Shown piece by piece: positions 5,313 to 7,215 of a DNA stretch of 7,215 nt. How positions within the stretch are numbered: position 1 is the stretch's first letter; each line of letters starts with the position of its first letter. Source of the DNA: JBBSGD01 sp038254435 (GTDB lineage Bacteria; Actinomycetota; CADDZG01; WHSQ01); assembly GCA_038254435.1 (NCBI GenBank), contig JBBSGD010000081.1, positions 1 through 7,215 on the forward strand, read 5' to 3'. The notes beneath the pieces were generated by a model. That model saw only the letters and a list, made by a program, of their open reading frames with translations. It did no database searches and was not told where the DNA came from. The translations under genes were made by a program, and so were the position numbers.

Positions 5313-7215
5313 GACGCCCTTCTGTCGTCGGAAGCCGTGTCCCCGGCGCCGGCCTGCTCGCCTGGGTGAAGCGCCTCGTAAGTTGCCGCGGCCACCGCCT
5401 TGGGCAGTGACGGCACCTCGAGCAAGTCCTCGAGCGAAGCTTCGCGCATGCGCGTGACGGACCCGAAGCGTTTAACGAGCTTCTTGCGCCGCGCGGTCCC
5501 GAGGCCGGGAACGTCGTCGAGCACCGAATGGGTCATGCGCTTGGCGCGGCGGGAGCGATGATAGGTGACCGCGAATCTGTGCGCCTCGTCTCTGATCTGC
5601 TGCAACAAGTAGAGCGCTTCCGACGTACGGGGGATGCCGATCGGCTCGACTCTGTCCGGAACGAAGACCTCTTCCACGCGCTTGGCAAGGGACACCGTCG
5701 TGACACCGACGATGCCGAGCTCGTCCATCGCTTCGACTGCCCGGCCGAGCTGTCCCCTGCCTCCGTCGATCACAACGAGGTTGGGCGCGTAGGCGAAGCG
5801 CCGGCGCTTGCGCTCCTCGGGCGAGAGGCCGGCGCTCGCTTCTTGCAGGTAGCGCGCGAACCGCCGCCGCACGACCTCGCCAATCATCGCGAAGTCGTCC
5901 TGACCCTCGGTCCACTTGATCGCAAAACGCCGGTAGTCCGAGCGCTTCGGCAAGCCGTCTTCGAACACGACCATCGAGCCCACCGCCTCGGTGGGCCCGA
6001 GGTTGGAGATGTCGAAGCATTCGATCCGCAGCGGGGCCTCGTCCATGCCGAGGGCTTCCTGCAGCTCTCTTAACTGCCGGGAGCGTGCGGCGAAGTCACT
6101 CGAGCGCTTGAGGCGATGCTGCTGGAATGCCTGTCCTGCGTTGTCGGTCACCGTCTTTATGAGGGCGCGTTTCTCGCCTCGCTGCGGCACGCGCACCGCA
6201 ACTGCGCTGCCGCGCTCTTGAGAGAGCCATCTTTCGAGCAACTCCTGGTCGTCGGGCGCAACCGGAACGAGCACCTGCTTGGGCGTCTCGGACTCTCCGT
6301 AAAGCCGTTCGATGAAGCGCGCCACGAGCTGGGGCGTATCGAGGTCCTCCACCTTGTCGACGATGACCCCCTTGCGTCCGGTCACCCGACCCCCGCGCAC
6401 GAAGAAGACCTGAAACGCGGCTTCGAGATCATCCTGCACGAGTCCGATGACATCCATCTCCTGTCGCTCGGAGGAAACCATTTGCTGACGCTCGATTGCC
6501 TTGCGCACGTTATCGAGCTGGTCGCGCATCTTGGCGGCTGCCTCGTACTCCTGGCGATTCGCGGCATTCTTCATTGCGGCTTCGAGCCGTCTGACTACGG
6601 GCCTGTAGTTGCCGTCGAGAAAATCACACAGCTCGAGAACTATGGCGCGGTGCTCTTCCGCCGACACGTGCCCGACGCATGGGCCGGCGCAGCGCTCGAT
6701 GTGATAGAGGAGGCAAGGCCGGCCGCGCCGGCGGCACCTGTCGAAGACTCCTTGGGAGCACGTTCGCATGGGGAAGGTGCGCAGCAGGAGGTCGAGAGTG
6801 TCTCGTATCGCGTATGCGTGCGCAAACGGTCCGTAGTACTTGACCCCTTTGCGCTTGGGTCCGCGCATGACGCGTGCGCGCGGGTATTCCTCGTCGAGTG
6901 TGATGGCCAGGTACGGGTAGCTCTTGTCGTCCCGGTAGCGCACGTTGTAGCGAGGGCGATGTTCCTTGATGAGCGTGAGCTCCAGGTGCAGAGCCTCTAC
7001 CTCGTTGTCGGTAACGATCCACTCGACCTCTTGCGCCGCCTCGACCATGGCTCGGGTCTTGGGATGAAGGTCGGTTTGCCAGTAATTCGACAAGCGGCTG
7101 CGCAGCGACTTCGCCTTCCCCACGTAAACGACTCTGCCCGCCCCATCGCGAAACAGATAGACGCCGGGCAGTGTGGGGACCGAACCCTGTGCCGGCCGGT
7201 TCAGCTCATCTACCA
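5309..7215 (-). CDS. uvrC: UvrABC system protein C (excinuclease subunit), 5' end outside window
   Basis: UvrC is the nuclease of nucleotide excision repair and cuts on both sides of a lesion marked by UvrA and UvrB. The reading frame stays open to the right edge, so 634 residues are visible and only a short N-terminus is missing. A GTG at 7123 is in frame, but starting there would cut through the conserved PGVYLF...VVYVGKAK of the GIY-YIG nuclease domain, so it is not the true start. Using visible-residue numbering, Cys152, Cys167, Cys175 and Cys179 match the iron-sulfur ligands reported for E. coli UvrC. A UvrB-interacting UVR motif lies at about 211-244. The RNase H-like nuclease shows FDISN (Asp401), VIDGG (Asp483) and RDEAHRF (His545), and helix-hairpin-helix DNA binding occupies about 562-618. 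All expected domains are present. Its stop overlaps rapZ. It probably leads the uvrC-rapZ-yvcK unit, with the promoter outside the window. Confidence 0.97.
   Translation of the reverse strand, partial: VDELNRPAQGSVPTLPGVYLFRDGAGRVVYVGKAKSLRSRLSNYWQTDLHPKTRAMVEAAQEVEWIVTDNEVEALHLELTLIKEHRPRYNVRYRDDKSYPYLAITLDEEYPRARVMRGPKRKGVKYYGPFAHAYAIRDTLDLLLRTFPMRTCSQGVFDRCRRRGRPCLLYHIERCAGPCVGHVSAEEHRAIVLELCDFLDGNYRPVVRRLEAAMKNAANRQEYEAAAKMRDQLDNVRKAIERQQMVSSERQEMDVIGLVQDDLEAAFQVFFVRGGRVTGRKGVIVDKVEDLDTPQLVARFIERLYGESETPKQVLVPVAPDDQELLERWLSQERGSAVAVRVPQRGEKRALIKTVTDNAGQAFQQHRLKRSSDFAARSRQLRELQEALGMDEAPLRIECFDISNLGPTEAVGSMVVFEDGLPKRSDYRRFAIKWTEGQDDFAMIGEVVRRRFARYLQEASAGLSPEERKRRRFAYAPNLVVIDGGRGQLGRAVEAMDELGIVGVTTVSLAKRVEEVFVPDRVEPIGIPRTSEALYLLQQIRDEAHRFAVTYHRSRRAKRMTHSVLDDVPGLGTARRKKLVKRFGSVTRMREASLEDLLEVPSLPKAVAAATYEALHPGEQAGAGDTASDDRRAS
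5318..5323 (-). promoter_or_regulatory. Ribosome binding site for rapZ, inside the end of uvrC
   Basis: AGAAGG on the minus strand lies five bases before the rapZ ATG and within the last codons of uvrC. It supports the chosen rapZ start and, with the ATGA overlap, re-initiation by ribosomes finishing uvrC. Confidence 0.55.

Noticed and set aside
7121..7123. GTG as the start of uvrC
   Set aside because: The frame is open to the window edge and encodes the conserved GIY-YIG residues upstream of this GTG, so the true start is outside the window.
1..7215. Frequent CTCGAG/GCTCGA-like words across the window as possible regulatory or uptake repeats
   Set aside because: They fall inside genes in the frames for Leu-Glu, Ser-Arg and similar pairs, with no regular spacing; explained by codon use in GC-rich genes.

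Overview
The window is a compact, GC-rich bacterial segment in which every supportable gene lies on the minus strand and transcription runs right to left. In transcription order it holds uvrC (5' end outside the window), rapZ, yvcK/glmR, gap, pgk, tpiA and the first 108 codons of an archaeal-type phosphoglycerate mutase (apgM) that runs off the left edge. I see no RNA genes, insertion sequences, CRISPR arrays, phage genes or attachment sites. No stretch longer than about 141 bases lacks a gene.

The likely source is a member of the Actinomycetota. The gene order uvrC-rapZ-yvcK followed by gap-pgk-tpiA resembles Mycobacterium tuberculosis (Rv1420-Rv1423 and Rv1436-Rv1438). UvrC and RapZ have an actinobacterial look, including an arginine in place of the Walker A lysine in RapZ. 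Because whiA is missing from its usual place and an archaeal-type phosphoglycerate mutase is present, I suspect a deep-branching or uncultured lineage rather than Streptomyces or Mycobacterium. That placement is inference.

Right part (7215 to 3541): uvrC (nucleotide excision repair nuclease), rapZ (nucleotide-binding regulator) and yvcK/glmR (UDP-sugar-binding regulator of carbon flux to the cell wall). They are joined by 4-base stop/start overlaps (ATGA, then TTGA), so they are almost certainly co-transcribed and translationally coupled.

Middle (3540 to 3400): a 141-base spacer, the only sizeable non-coding stretch. It has competing inverted repeats near its upstream end, a possible -10 hexamer, and a strong Shine-Dalgarno sequence for gap. 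In many Gram-positive bacteria whiA follows yvcK directly; here it does not.

Left part (3399 to 1): a lower-glycolysis operon gap-pgk-tpiA-apgM. It covers triose phosphate interconversion, oxidation to 1,3-bisphosphoglycerate, ATP formation to 3-phosphoglycerate, and isomerisation to 2-phosphoglycerate. pgk/tpiA overlap by one base (TGATG) and tpiA/apgM by four (ATGA); gap and pgk are 60 bases apart. All the enzymes carry their expected catalytic motifs and none looks broken.

Overall this is conserved housekeeping DNA. I found no convincing evidence of an undescribed system. The points worth a second look are the direct joining of the two modules without whiA, the archaeal-type mutase in the operon, and the folded spacer before gap.
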